From Acacia acuminata (lineage: Eukaryota; Streptophyta; Magnoliopsida; Fabales; Fabaceae), in assembly GCA_019022655.1 (NCBI GenBank), contig JAFJYI010000082.1, positions 1,736,001-1,800,000 of the forward strand: a stretch of 64,000 nt of DNA. Direction: 5' to 3'. The notes under the pieces are model-generated. The model was not told the DNA's origin. It made no database searches and saw nothing but the letters and a program-made list of their open reading frames with translations. Shown in pieces: positions 47,201 to 58,420 of this stretch. A program made the position numbers and the translations under genes. The first letter of the stretch is position 1. The number at the start of each line of letters is the position of its first letter.

Positions 47201-49113
47201 ATGGAGCATACAAGAGGGCGTTCGGGTAGTGGACGTAGTGGTGGTCGCTCCCGCCACGTCCTATTAGAGGGGGTAGGGCCACGCCATCGCCCTTCGTAGG
47301 GCGAGAGGGCTTGGGGGTTCCCCAGAGTTGCCGCCACTTGATCATCTGTCATCTCCACCGTCGGTTTATTTGTCATCTTCACCGTCGGTTCATATGTCAT
47401 CGTCACCGTCTACCGCCTCTGATCCACAGCAAGGGAACAACAGGTTTTACTTTACGATTTCTGATTAATTTACATATGTTTAGTTTTCTTGAACCATCTA
47501 TGTACAAATATCTTCAATAGTTCACATTCGTTCCTTTAGCCCACTGGGTCGCCTCAGAGCCACGTTGGGGAAGAAGGTAGTTCCTCCAATACCCCATCTG
47601 GGGAACGGTAGATCCTGCGATAGGGAAGCTTTGGGTCTGTCCTGGAGGCGAGCACGAGTAAGTAATGTAAAGTTACCAGTTATGTTACGATTTTCTACCT
47701 TCGGTTTGTATGCTAATATTTGCATCTCGTCCTCTTGTCTTCAGATTTTACCCTTATAATAAGGTTGCGGATTGGATCTCGCGTCAAATATTCCGTAATT
47801 TCAATCGGCCTTGGGCGGTTGGACACAGATCCTAAGGCGAATCGGGAACGTTGGTTCGAAGAGTTCTTCGTAAGTTGTGTGTTTTATCATCAAGCGGTTT
47901 TAAAATTTAGAGCACTAATTGTTCATTATTGATTTGCGAGAATCGGTATAGCATGTTGCCTAAACATCGTGAAGATCTGAAAAAAGCTTATAACTACAAA
48001 GGAGGCCGGTGGTTGACTGAGAGGTGTTATAAGTTGAGAAGGCAAAGAGGCAAGCAAAATTGGATTCAACCGGACACTGCAGAGGAATTAATTCAACAAT
48101 GGACCAACGATCCGAAGTTTCTCAACAAAAGTGAGAAAAATAAGCAAAATAGGGCCAAAATGGAAGGACCGTCATATGTTGGCGGATCCATTCCATTTAG
48201 TGAGCATCGACGCAAAATTGTGAGTAGACATTATTTTCTATTTAAGTATTCAATATTTTGTAGGTCATCATTTGTATTTGCGGGGAAGAGTCGGGGAAGT
48301 TCTGCAAAGTCACTTGATTGGGCTACCTTTGAGCGAACCCATTCCCAGCTGATCGAAGGGAGTGAGAGGCATTTGGATTAACAACAAGGCGAAGCAAGTA
48401 GCGGTGAGACATTTATTGCATATTATTCGTTTCATGCAACACCATATTTATTTCATTTCACATGCCTTATTTCTCCTGTATTTTTGTGCTTGTAGGAAAC
48501 CTTTCAAAAGCTGTCGCAGGATAGAGACTCGCAGAGTGGGGCCGACCCCGCATCGTCTCAGTCCGATAATGAGAATCTCTTCTTTCAGGCTGCAAGAGGA
48601 TTTGATAAGAAAGGGAGAGTTTTCGGGGTAGGTGCCTCGCTAGCCGATGAAACAAACGAAGCGCTCCTTATCGCGCGATGAAGGTGTTTACGTAGGTAAA
48701 CGTTATGCATTTGCTACTAATTGTTACATTTTCATTCATTTGTCCATTTAAATGATGTTCAAAAAATAAACGTATTTCGTAATATTTTTTGCGAGATGAG
48801 ATAAAGAAGATGAAGGCATTGGTGGAGGAGCTTAACCGGACACGACAAACAAATGACTCAGAATGGAGATGATGATGCGCGGATGACTCGGGAGCAGGAT
48901 ATGATGAAGCGGAGATGACTCTGGAGCGAGGAGATGATCAAGCGCGAGATGCTCCAGGAACAAGAGATGATGAGGCGCGAGATGCTCCGGGGAGCGGGAG
49001 ATGATGATGCGGCGGATGAGTCAACAAACGGAGATGATGAACCATATGCGGCTTCAACTTAAGTCCCTAATGAAAGACAAGGGTGCGGAGCCGGCTCGAT
49101 TGTGGTGATGGTG
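47201..49113 (+). pseudogene. CACTA second gene (Transposase_24-like) with Met-rich coiled coil
   Basis: Starts at the ATG at 47201 (MEHTRGRSGSGRSGGRS, basic and glycine-rich). Exon pieces follow: about 47745-47870, 47930-48222 (Transposase_24-like; YNYKGGRWLTERCYKLRRQR and PSYVGGSIPFSEHRRKI), 48263-48405 (LDWATFERTHSQ), 48497-48660 and about 48790-49113. The last exon encodes repeated EMM/MRR units, an extended coiled coil ending before a stop near 49113. In CACTA elements this position is taken by the accessory protein that binds subterminal repeats. Splice junctions are plausible but not proved, and single-base shifts in the last exon suggest it is broken. Confidence 0.72.
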
Positions 49114-49394
49114 ATGGACGACGATGATGATGATCTTTGCTGCTTGTTTTAGACTATACTTTAGTAGATTTTTGTTTTAAACAATATTATTTATATTTTA
49201 TTTTATCTATGTAAACTATTTCTCGATTGTTATTTTAATCATATACGTTTTACTATTATATTTTTAAATTTTAAATGCCATTTTTAAATTTTTTTAATTA
49301 TTTTTTTCAAAAAAAATATTAAAAACGAAATTTGCAATGGGAATAAACATTTTTAAAAAAATAAAAATAATTATTTTATAAAAAAAATGAAAAT

Positions 49395-49608
49395 TAGCGC
49401 TGTAATTAAAAATCGTCGCTAATATAAAAAAACCGAAAATATAAAATAAAATTAAAAATAATGATTTGCGGAAATATATCCGTCGCAAATGTCGATTTGC
49501 AACGGAATACGTTTCCGTCGACGACATTTTTTTGCGACATTTGTTTCCGTCGCAAATACGTTTTGCGACGGAAATACCCTTTTTGCGACGGATTTTTTCC
49601 ATCGCAAA

Positions 49609-49639
<31 letters not shown>

Positions 49640-49645
49640 GTAGTG
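49395..49645 (+). repeat. 3' subterminal repeats and right end of CACTA 2
   Basis: TTGCGACGGAAA / TTTCCGTCGCAAA units, several paired head to head, then a long T-run and the terminal GTAGTG. Confidence 0.88.
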
Positions 49646-51886
49646 GGCTAATGTGTCCCATGTCTAGAACATCATGCAAACCTATGCAATAAGCATATAT
49701 GACTGAGTAACTTTCAGTGCTTAGCAACATATTCTGGATGGCTAATATTTGCTTGATTCATTTAATTTTTACAGATATGGTCTTTTTGAAGAAGATTATG
49801 TACTTAATACATGCTTTACAGAACAAAATATGATTAACCAAGGTAAAGAGTGTTACATTTTCTTTTGCAGATAATTTCTGCAATATCTGGTGGGAGCAGT
49901 GTTGTTAAGATGTAGAGTCTATGTAGAAACGGTAAGGGTGAGCAAAAACGTAAAATTGGAAAAATTAAATGAAACGTAAGAGTTTACTATGTACTACAAA
50001 AAAAAAAAAAAAAATCCAACGTATATAAAATCAAAACACACCAATACATTAAAGTCATCACAAATTTAAGTCCAAACACTCAAGGAAATAATTAAGGTCA
50101 AACTCGGTCATCATAATACATATAAAAATGATTAATTTGGATTAATGAGTGATTATAAAATTTTCAGTTTAGTCCCTCTATGAAACTTTCTAAAAGTTTT
50201 AGTTAGGTCCTCGCATTAAACAACTGCGTTTTGACCAAATAGGGCGGTGACCTTTCTCCATTCGGTATAGCGAGACCCGACACTAGAGAATGAGGGAGAG
50301 TATATCACGGTCGCGATTCTCACCTTCATCATCAATTTCATAGATATTTGATTGTGTTTCACTTTGAGCGAAGGCTATGCTTCACTCTGACTAATTTTTT
50401 TTTTTTTTTAAAAAAATGAAAATGCTACTAGAGGCCTGCGGGGTTGGCCGATTAAGCCGGGGCCCTACTGAGCCGAATTCAAATTTTAGGCATATTTTTC
50501 AAGCCCGAGCCCTACGGCGCCGGGCTTATTTCCGACTCTACTCATAAGGGCGGTCCGATATATAAGCAATCAATCTTATTTATTTATCTGAAATTTTAAG
50601 CTGGTGTTTCTATTTTAACTCTTATTAAATATGTAACTCATTCTTTCTTTACAATAATTTTTCACCCTTTATCTTTTATATACACTCTTTCCTCACAAAA
50701 AAAAAAAAAAAAAGAAGAAGAAGAAGGTATAATTAAAGAAACACATTAATTACACATTTAATTTTGATAGTTACATTGTTCCTTACAAAAAAAGACCCAA
50801 GGGATATACTCCCTCGAGTCCCAAATATAGGTTGCCTTTTTGAAGAAATTCTTGGTCCATAGGTCAATAGTAAACCTTTTCAAATATTAATAAATCAACA
50901 ACATCTCTTAAATTCTGGTGAGGTGACTTATAATATGAACAGTACACAATGTATGAATTTTCAATATCGTTCTATAATTTATATAGTTTTAATTATGTTT
51001 GTCTTTCTCCCAGCGGATTCATGGGAATTAGAAATTTTCAAACTTCATGTACCTAAAAGGCGCTTTGAGAAAATGTAGAATATGTATGTATGTATGTCGA
51101 CTTAATTACGTGTCGACATACATACATCCTCTTCCTTAATTAGACTTAATTAGACTTGGTGCTTTCACTAATTACGGGATTCCCCCAACCATGCCTGCGC
51201 ACCCATCCTCTTCCTTCTAGAAGGCTCTCTCAATATTTAGGGTGGGAGGCACTACATTTTACTAAAATAAAAAGATTAGTGAATAGTGCTGTTTGGAAAT
51301 TTGGTTGGGATGAAGGACTTGAATTGGATCGAGTGCCATATCAGTAATTTCTAATTATGAAATATACAGAATACTGGTACTTTTTGCGTACAACAACATA
51401 TCATGTCAGTCTTCATATTGATAGAGTAAGTTAGGTTTGAACGTGATATATGAGAGAAGTTTTCAGCCTTTTATCTACATGACATTCGAACATTAATTCC
51501 GTATCAGGTCCTTTCAAGAAAATTTTCAAATAAGTACTTTTTTCCAGATTTTTCCTATGAAAATTATATACATTTTTTCGCCAAGACATGCAACAATCAC
51601 TCAAAAAAGTTCCTTTTTGACAGTTGTATGAAATTAAATGAAAGCTACATCTTCCCAGTACTTACATTGTATAGATTTTGAAAAATGAGCCATTTGAATT
51701 GTTTGTATATTATTAGGTAATCCACGTATGAGTGAGCATGGGTCCAATGAACTTGGGTCCAACGAAGAAAGGCTCACATCGAATAAAACTCAGTTTAATA
51801 AGGATTAATAATGATATTTCCGAGGTTCTTTTTTTAATATATCAATATAATCCTTCAACAAAAACATGTAAAACACAAGTGATTCA
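49646..51886. other. intergenic 3' of gene D
   Basis: No gene seen. It includes a GGCC-rich block at about 50436-50560 like the hAT-like ends elsewhere, a MITE-like terminus (ACTCCCTCGAGTCCCAAATA at about 50807) without a found partner, and the perfect hairpin at 51086-51127. Confidence 0.45.
51086..51127. repeat. perfect 16-bp inverted repeat
   Basis: ATGTATGTATGTCGAC and its exact reverse complement are separated by 10 bases. It is AT/GT-rich with a SalI-type GTCGAC at the inner ends of both arms. There is no neighbouring gene it could terminate. Confidence 0.8.
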
Positions 51887-53780
51887 TTAAATATTTAAGT
51901 GCATGAATTGACAAGGAAACTTAACAATAATCAACCCTAGAAAAGATGGTTTAAAAACTTGAGACGCGTCAATTGAATGAGACCATATGAATAATTCTTG
52001 GCTGTGTCGGCCCTTGTTCTGTCCGTCATCTTGTTCCTTACCCAGCGAATACACACTGCAAGCTCCGACATAACTGATAGCGAGCAAACTCAAAGTGTTA
52101 GAAGTCCCAATGACTATGTGCACCACTTGATTGATAAGCCGAGAGTGTGGGGCGATAAGGACGAGGCAGGAAAAATAAGCATTTAGAAGGCACGTTACAG
52201 CCACAACCATGCCCGAAGACAGAAACCGCACCACAGCGACACGTTTTAGAGAAACTCCACTTACAAGGAAGAAGAGAACTATCATAGACGCGACAAAAGA
52301 GATGGTATTGTAGACTAGGAATGTTTCAAAGTTACCGGGATCGCGATAAGCAAGCATGGCTTTTCCTGGGCATGATTCAGAAGGGGATTCAATATTCCAA
52401 GTCTCATCTTTGTAGTTCAAGCAGCCAAGGGGTCCTTGAGAGAGAGTGTTGGAACTGGAAATGGTATCACTTGGTCTTATACCTTGTTGGATGACACTTC
52501 CTGGAGGGTTAGTTGTAGCTTGAAAGCTTATGGCTGCAAGGACAGTAGCCACCAGACTTAGATTCCCCCTCATATCTTCTACCCAATTGCCCTTATACTG
52601 TAGCCATTTGTCTATAGTTTCCAAAACATGGCTACACCACCACTTCTTTGGCCCATCGCTATCATCTACATTCAATATCTTTCGTATTTCAAGGCTCTTG
52701 GAGTCCTTGGGAATTCGCTTAACAATATCAGCGGCATTATAACCCATGTCGTTCTTCAAGTTCGATGCTTCTGAACTTATCTTTGGAATCGAAACTAGGT
52801 ACCTCACAGTCTAAACAACAATCAACATGTAAATTTAATTTCTCATGCTTGTGACTTATACATAACAGAACCAGGATGAGATCAAAACACAGACGAATGT
52901 GAAAGAGTAATAATATGAAAATTTCAATTCGAATCTTGCCTCCTTGCTACCAATTATTTTTCTTTTTCCTAAATTAAAATCCACATATGACAAATGTGTT
53001 CCTTGCAACATGCGGTTTTTATTTTAATTATAACATTTGATTTTGAAAAATGAAAAAAAAAATGCTGGGTAAGATGTTCATCTGCAGGAAAGGTTATCCT
53101 GACTCAAGTTTAGCTGGTTCTCAAAACTGAAGCTAATTATAAAATTAAGTGAAAAAGAGTACCTCAACTTGCTTCAACATAATAGCCAAATGGAGAATGG
53201 TGTTGTTGCCGTCCGAGTCTCCCTCAGTGAGCAGCGAATTGGTGTCATAATGAGTGTCCAAAGCCACCAAATCTTTAAGGGTCTCCAAGTGGTTGTACAT
53301 CACACACAAGTGGAAAATATTTTTCCCTGTCTCAGCACGGAACATCAAGGACTCTGGCTTCGCTCTGATGAGCTCCAACACAACGTCTCTTCTGCCTTTC
53401 ATAATTGCATAGTGCAGAGGGATTCTGTGTTCTTGGTCGAGAAACAAGCACGCGTCTCCAGAAGCTTGTAACAGTTCCTTCACAATGTCAATGTGGCCTT
53501 CTGCAGAAGCTACGTGAAGAGGTGTGTGTTGGGATGGGTCCAACTCGAGGGCGAGTTTGGGTCTGTGAGCAATAAGGGCTTTGCTGAATTCAAGGTGGCC
53601 AAGTGAAGCTGATATGTGTAAGGGAGTTTGAAAGAAGGTTGTTTGTGAACTAAGTCTGAGCAAGATAACTGGATCTTGCTGGAGTAGACTGTTCAAAGTT
53701 GAAACACAGCCTTTTAGTGCAGCATCGTATAGATCTCTCATTCTCCCTTCTTCATTGTGATCAACTATTGTGAATGCCAT
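51887..53780 (-). CDS. BDA1-like ankyrin-repeat/PGG-domain membrane protein, copy D (intact)
   Basis: Two exons, join 53780..53163 and 52810..51887, in phase, predicting 513 aa. The ATG is at 53780 and the TAA at 51887-51889. Exon 1 (206 aa) carries five ankyrin repeats (about residues 50-205; QTPLHISASLGHLEF, HTPLHVASAEGHIDIV, RIPLHYAIMKGRRDVV, NIFHLCVMYNHLETL, NTILHLAIMLK). Exon 2 holds the PGG-type motif around residues 286-310 (MRGNLSLVATVLAAISFQAT, then NPPGSV) and further membrane segments at about 374-391, 399-421 and 437-459. Known relatives (Arabidopsis BDA1, ITN1, ACD6) are membrane proteins in immune or salt/ABA signalling; the exact role here is inference. Splice sites match those of copies A and C. 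It is the only cluster member without a lesion. Confidence 0.92.
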
Positions 53781-53826
53781 TTTTGCGTGTTGATGTGGAA
53801 TTGGATGTGTGCGTTTGCGTGGAAAC

Positions 53827-53834
53827 TATTTATA
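53827..53834 (-). promoter_or_regulatory. TATA box of gene D
   Basis: TATAAATA on the minus strand, about 47 bases upstream of the ATG. The same element stands at the equivalent place before pseudogene A (15204-15211). Confidence 0.6.
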
Positions 53835-53959
53835 GACCCACCTTTTCACTATTCACATCTGTTTCTGTCCTGCTAGTAGGCCTTCTCGGCGTCGGGAAAC
53901 TTCTGGAGTTGTTGGGCTGAACGCCATTCGAGGAGAGCCTGGCACAAGGTTGGAAAGGG

Positions 53960-54915
53960 GAAAGTGAAACAAGTAATGGCAGGGGAGGGAGGTGAAAAGA
54001 CAAAAAAAAAACGGGCGATGGAGCACAAAGGACATGAGCCAGCAGGGGAAAGTGCGTCTGAAGGAGCGCAGCAGATGATAACAGAATCGGAGGAAAGCCG
54101 TGTCCGAAGCGCGTCTGAAAAAGCTTCAAGCTATAACACGGTGCCATGGGCTTCTTTTACTCTCAACCAAACATGGGATCGAGCTTCCCACTCCGACCGT
54201 TTAGATTAGATTTGGATAGTCTAAATCTTTTTTTTTAAAAAAAAAAAAATATATTTTAATTGATAAAAAATATAAAATAAAGATAATCTCTTAACTATTT
54301 TTTTTTTTCAAAAAGTAATTTTTTTTATTTAAAAATCATCAAATAAAAAAATATCCAGAGGAACTAAACTCCACCTATGTAATGGATGGGCTGGGCACAA
54401 ACATGGGGGATCGAGAAAGATCGGCCTCATCGCCGCAGAATTCCCAAAACCCAACTGTGCCTAACTCTTTTATGAGTAAAAGGAGAAATCACAAATAGGA
54501 TTTTATAATTAAATTAAATTAAATAAAAAAACCTTGAATTTCTGAGATTATTCTTAGAAACTTCGGTCCTTTTTTAATAAAAAAAATGTGTGTCATGATC
54601 ATAATGCCCCTTGAAATTAACTGTCAAACTTGAAAGGGATCCTTGTAATTTTTTTTTGTGACCTAGCAATATAAAATAGACTAATAAATTTAAAAGCAAC
54701 CCATTTATAAATTTCGCCCCGGTTGTAGAAGCTAGTATTATCATCAACTCAGTCTGAAACAACTAGCATGTTACATGAGTCACACAGCGCTGATCATCAT
54801 AATGTGAACTATTTCGGACAAAATGTGCACTATTTGTCTATTTGGGATCATCATAACAAGCCTAAGCTCCAGACTGGCGAACAATTGAATATTTATTTTG
54901 TTATTTATTATTTTG
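53960..54915 (+). repeat. inverted segmental duplication, left copy
   Basis: Homologous in inverted orientation to 61935-63225. Shared stretches include GCTTCAAGC...GGTGCCATGGGCTTCTTTTAC (about 54122-54160), AATGTGTGTCATGATCATAATG (about 54585) and GCCTAAGCTCCAGACTGG (about 54861). It lies directly upstream of gene D and overlaps its promoter region. Compared with the right copy it has an extra roughly 220 bp at about 54180-54400. Confidence 0.85.
54733..54900 (+). repeat. repeat family R, copy 1
   Basis: Module beginning ATCAACTCAGT.TGAAACAA and ending with GCCTAAGCTCCAGACTGG. Related copies lie at 54946-55840 (split), 56360-58150 (split, inverted) and 61950-62150 (inverted). Probably an old dispersed element. 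Confidence 0.7.
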
Positions 54916-54945
54916 GTTTCACTGTTTATTACCTTAAAAAAAAAA

Positions 54946-55629
54946 CAGTGAACTCAGTGTGAAACAACTGGCGTGGCACATTAATCACATGGAAGCGGGT
55001 AGGGTCCTCTCCTCTTAGGATTCTCTTCCGTCCTTTTCTCTCAAATTGCGCATAAATAATGAACCTCATGCTTTTTTTTTTTTTTTAGGATACTTTAAGA
55101 TTTTGAAAGAATAATTCAGGGTACTGATTGGTATTATAAATCTATTTGAGGATACTTACTCAGTTATTCGTACTGAAAAAATATTTTATAATCTTTAAAA
55201 ATTACTTTAGAATATGGAAAAAATATTTCGGATACTAAGCGGTATTAAAAGGATAATTCGGACTACCTGACCGGTACTAAAGAGATACTTTATTATCTTT
55301 AAAAAATATTTCATGGTCGAATGGTACTAAAAATATATTTGAGGATACTAAGCGGTATTGAGAAAATACTTCATGATCTTGAAAAAATATTTCAGGTATG
55401 GGTGATACTAAAAATATACTTTATGATATTTTTTCAAGATCCTAAAATAATTTTTTAAGATCATGAAATATTTTTTCAAGATCAGTCAAGATCCTCAAGT
55501 ATATTTTTAGTACCATTTAGTACTCAATTATTTTTTTAAAGAGCATGAAGTATTTTTTTCAATACTAGTAAATATCCTCAAGTATATTTTATAGTACCAA
55601 TCAGTACCCTAAATTATTGTTTCAAGATC

Positions 55630-55671
<42 letters not shown>

Positions 55672-55840
55672 CATGAGGTTTAAAGTTTGTGTTCCAAAAC
55701 GGCGTAATTTGAGAAAAAATGATGGAAGAGGCTCCTAAGAAAAGAGGACCCTACCCGCTTCCTAGTCACACAACCATGAACCATGTCAATGGCACACAAG
55801 AAATTATAGAGAACCCGACAAAACGTGAACTATTTATTTT
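54946..55840 (+). repeat. repeat family R, copy 2, split by a hairpin element
   Basis: The left part is 54946-54990 and the right part 55763-55840 (CACACAACCATGAACC..., AAATTATAGAGAACCCGACA). The interruption is the hairpin at 54991-55762. Confidence 0.75.
54991..55762. mobile_element. MULE-like hairpin MITE
   Basis: 772 bp forming one long imperfect hairpin. The arms begin GGAAGCGGGTAGGGTCCTCT and stay homologous for over 250 bases each, through CCTCATGCTTTTT and GGGTACTGATTGGTA. An A-run of about 37 bases lies at 55633-55670. The flanks TAATCACAT (54982-54990) and TAGTCACAC (55763-55771) form a 9-bp duplication with two changes, the length typical of Mutator-like elements. Unoccupied copies of the target exist in this window (56360-56460 and 62060-62110, inverted), proving the insertion boundaries. 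No coding capacity. Confidence 0.88.
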
Positions 55841-56359
55841 TTTAAATTTTGAAAGTCTTTTTTTTTTTTTTTTTTTTGGATTTTCCATTTTTAAACGATA
55901 TTAATTATTTATGTTTACTCTTTAATGTAACTTTCAGTTAATATTTAAAAAAAATTCTAAAGTGAATTAAGATGCCCTTTTGGCTGTTTATGGAGTGATA
56001 TGTTAGTGTATGGTGACATTTCCAAAAATCAATTTTTGCTTTACGAAATAAAATTTGTCACATACTATTTGATCTTTATTATAAGGTACCGACTAATAAT
56101 TTTCACAAACTAATAAAAACAGTTAAAGTCATTAAATTTATACGAAAATTTAAATAATTTCCAATATTACCTATATTAATTTCAATAAACTCTAATATCG
56201 TATTAATTATTACGCTCACCTACTATCTTTATTAATTATGGGCATACATAAAAAAGAAAAAAATTAATGCTCTTTGAAAACAAACAGGTGTTTTATAAAA
56301 AAAATTAAATATACTTATTAGTAAGTGCCTTATAATAAAGATTATGAGGGTTTCCTAAC
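55841..56359. other. intergenic, no gene seen
   Basis: AT-rich with a T-run near 55859. No supportable feature. Confidence 0.4.
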
Positions 56360-56461
56360 TAGTTCATGTTTTGTCGGGTTCTATATAATTTCTTGTTAGC
56401 AATTGATATGGTTGTGTGACTAATGTGCCATGCCAGGTGTTTCATAGTGTTGACTGAGTTT

Positions 56462-58107
56462 TTTTTTTTTGGATAATAATGAAGGCTAAAAAACCAGAGT
56501 TACATAGAAAACAAAACGGAACTAAAAAACTCAAAGGGAAATTAATCCCAAAGCATCATGGTCCAGCCACGTCATTAACCAAGCTGGGCAACTCCCCATA
56601 ACAACAGTCCTTTAAATTCCAAGTTTGGCTAAAGCATCTGCCAATCGGTTTATATCTCGTGGAATATGCCTCAGATTAACCTGCCACTGCGTAACATGGC
56701 CCTGATCTGTTTAAACAGCAAGTTCCCGATCTGAAAACTTGGACCATTAATTCTGAGGATTAAGTCATGAGCATCAGATTCTAGAATGACATGCTTAGCA
56801 CCAAAGTCCCAAGCAAGCTTCAAACCCTCCAAGATAGCCCACTCCTCAGCTGAATAAGCATCACAAACACCGATCTCCTTAATATGCCCAATAATCCACT
56901 CTCCCCTACTATTTCTAAGGACTCCACCACATCCAGCTTTTGAGTTGCCGAGGACCATTGCGCCATCCACATTTAGTTTATACCACCCTTCAGGTGGTTT
57001 TTGCCACCTTCGCTGATAAGAAGAAACTTCTTCGTCCTCAGGTGGGTGGACTAAAGAGCGTAGATCCTGCTGGTTGACAAAAATTTTCCAGACTTGAATA
57101 ATAACATGGTCAGGGTTAGGGGGCTTTACAAAGTTGGTCTCAAAAATACTAGAGTTCCGCCATCTCCATAGATGCCAAATAGCAATACCAAACACTAAGT
57201 TCCAGCAAAAATCAGGTCTGATTCCTAAGTCAGGTTTCATATTCATAGCAAACCAATCTTTCAGACCAGCAGAAAAAAAAAAGCTGAAACGTACCTGAGC
57301 TGGACTAATTTTAGCCACATGTGTCTTGCAAAGCAGCAATCTCTCAAGATATGTATAACATCTTCATGTCCAGTATTGCAAAAATCACATAGGGGCGATG
57401 AATCTGACCAAGTACTCCTCCACACCTTCGTTGGAAGCTTATTCTGACACGCCATCCACATGAATACTTTGATTCTTTCCATTCCATGCCATTTCCATAT
57501 GACCTTAAACAAATTATGCCTAAGATATGGTGGAGTTTCTTCAATTAAAAAATATGCGCTTCTTACCGAAAATTGTCCACTGCTATTTGCTCCCCATACT
57601 AAAAAATCAGGTCATGCATCAGGTTTGGGTGGTAAACAGGCCGCCAATCTGCCCAGGGCTTCAGGATGTAGGATCTCTTGTAATCTCACCCAGTCCCAGT
57701 CATCTCCATGGACCCAATCAGCTAGCGACCACAGAGTTCTTTTCCTCTATGGTAAGGAGTCTTTTGCAAGAATCAAATAGCTTATACCCATTAGCCAGCC
57801 AGCTATCAGAGAAAAATTCCACTATTCTGCCATCTTTCAATTGCCATTTGGAGCCTAAATCAGTGATAAACTTCTGGGAACAGATGAATTTCTAGACCCT
57901 TGAGTCCCCTTTCTTAAATGATAGAAGGAAGTTCTCTTCGTGGAGCATATACTTATGAAGAAAGATATCAGCCCATAGTCCTTTAGATCCAAGGATCAGC
58001 TTCCATGTCAATTTTGCACCACATGCTTTATTGAAAGATATAAGCTTTCTAAATCCAAGACCACCATATTCCTTGAGTCTTGTGATGTAATCCCAGCCAA
58101 TACTGTC
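56462..58107 (-). mobile_element. L1-type LINE, 5'-truncated
   Basis: About 1.65 kb between perfect 10-bp duplications GACTGAGTTT (56452-56461 and 58108-58117), with the poly-A tail as a T-run at about 56461-56472. It carries only the 3' part of the second ORF, read on the minus strand. 5' truncation, a poly-A tail and a target duplication are the standard signature of LINE integration. Confidence 0.9.
56612..57900 (-). pseudogene. LINE ORF2 C-terminus: zf-RVT and RNase H domains
   Basis: The zf-RVT domain at about 57512-57290 reads MERIKVFMWMACQNKLPT, WSDSSPLCDFCNTGHEDVIH. After a frame change at a run of ten A (57273-57282) comes an RVT_3-type RNase H (57270-56680) with the acidic residues in WYKLNVDGA, AEEWAILEGL and LESDAHDL. 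A second frame change near 56690 restores the usual ending (HIPRDINRLADALAKLGI, stop at 56612). Upstream of 57512 the frame is broken, but LINE-type sequence continues to about 58100. The RT domain itself is absent. Not functional. Confidence 0.88.
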
Positions 58108-58150
58108 GACTGAGTTTATGATAATCCTAGCTTCTAAATGGCTAGTTCTA

Positions 58151-58381
58151 CATCATATCAAGCTAGTCCAGGGTCCCTCATTGTTCTCTCAAGTTTTAAC
58201 AATTTTTAATTAAACTTAATTGTCAATGTTTCAAAGTTAAGTTAACTAAAATTTCTCAATATTTTGAACAATATACAAATATTTCTTTTAACATTTGAAA
58301 CTTAATGATAAATCTTTCGATTTTATGCCAACAACCTCAAACTAGTCAATTTTATTTCCTTTAAATTTAATGTTTTATTTT

Positions 58382-58420
<39 letters not shown>

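Larger units (their letters stand above)
41646..49645 (+). mobile_element. CACTA (En/Spm-type) transposon 2, both ends present
   Basis: Starts CACTACTAGAAAAAAAC at 41646 and ends T-run plus GTAGTG at 49645, a span of 8,000 bp. The flanking triplets are AGC on the left and GGC on the right, a 3-bp target duplication with one change. Subterminal arrays of TTGCGACGGAA / TTCCGTCGCAA lie at both ends (41668-42065 and 49460-49610). Between them lie a GC-rich block, a TNP2 transposase gene (43457-47077) and a second gene (47201-49113). Both genes contain frame breaks, so the copy is defective in coding but may still be mobilised by a related active element. Confidence 0.93.
56360..58150 (-). repeat. 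repeat family R, copy 3, split by a LINE
   Basis: Homology to copies 1, 2 and 4 covers 56360-56461 and resumes at 58108-58150. The LINE occupies the gap. The 10-bp GACTGAGTTT flanks both sides. Confidence 0.75.

Noticed and set aside
53830..54147. Minus-strand 105-aa frame upstream of gene D
   Set aside because: The inverted duplicate at about 63010-63230 shows small indels that do not preserve this frame, so coding is unlikely.
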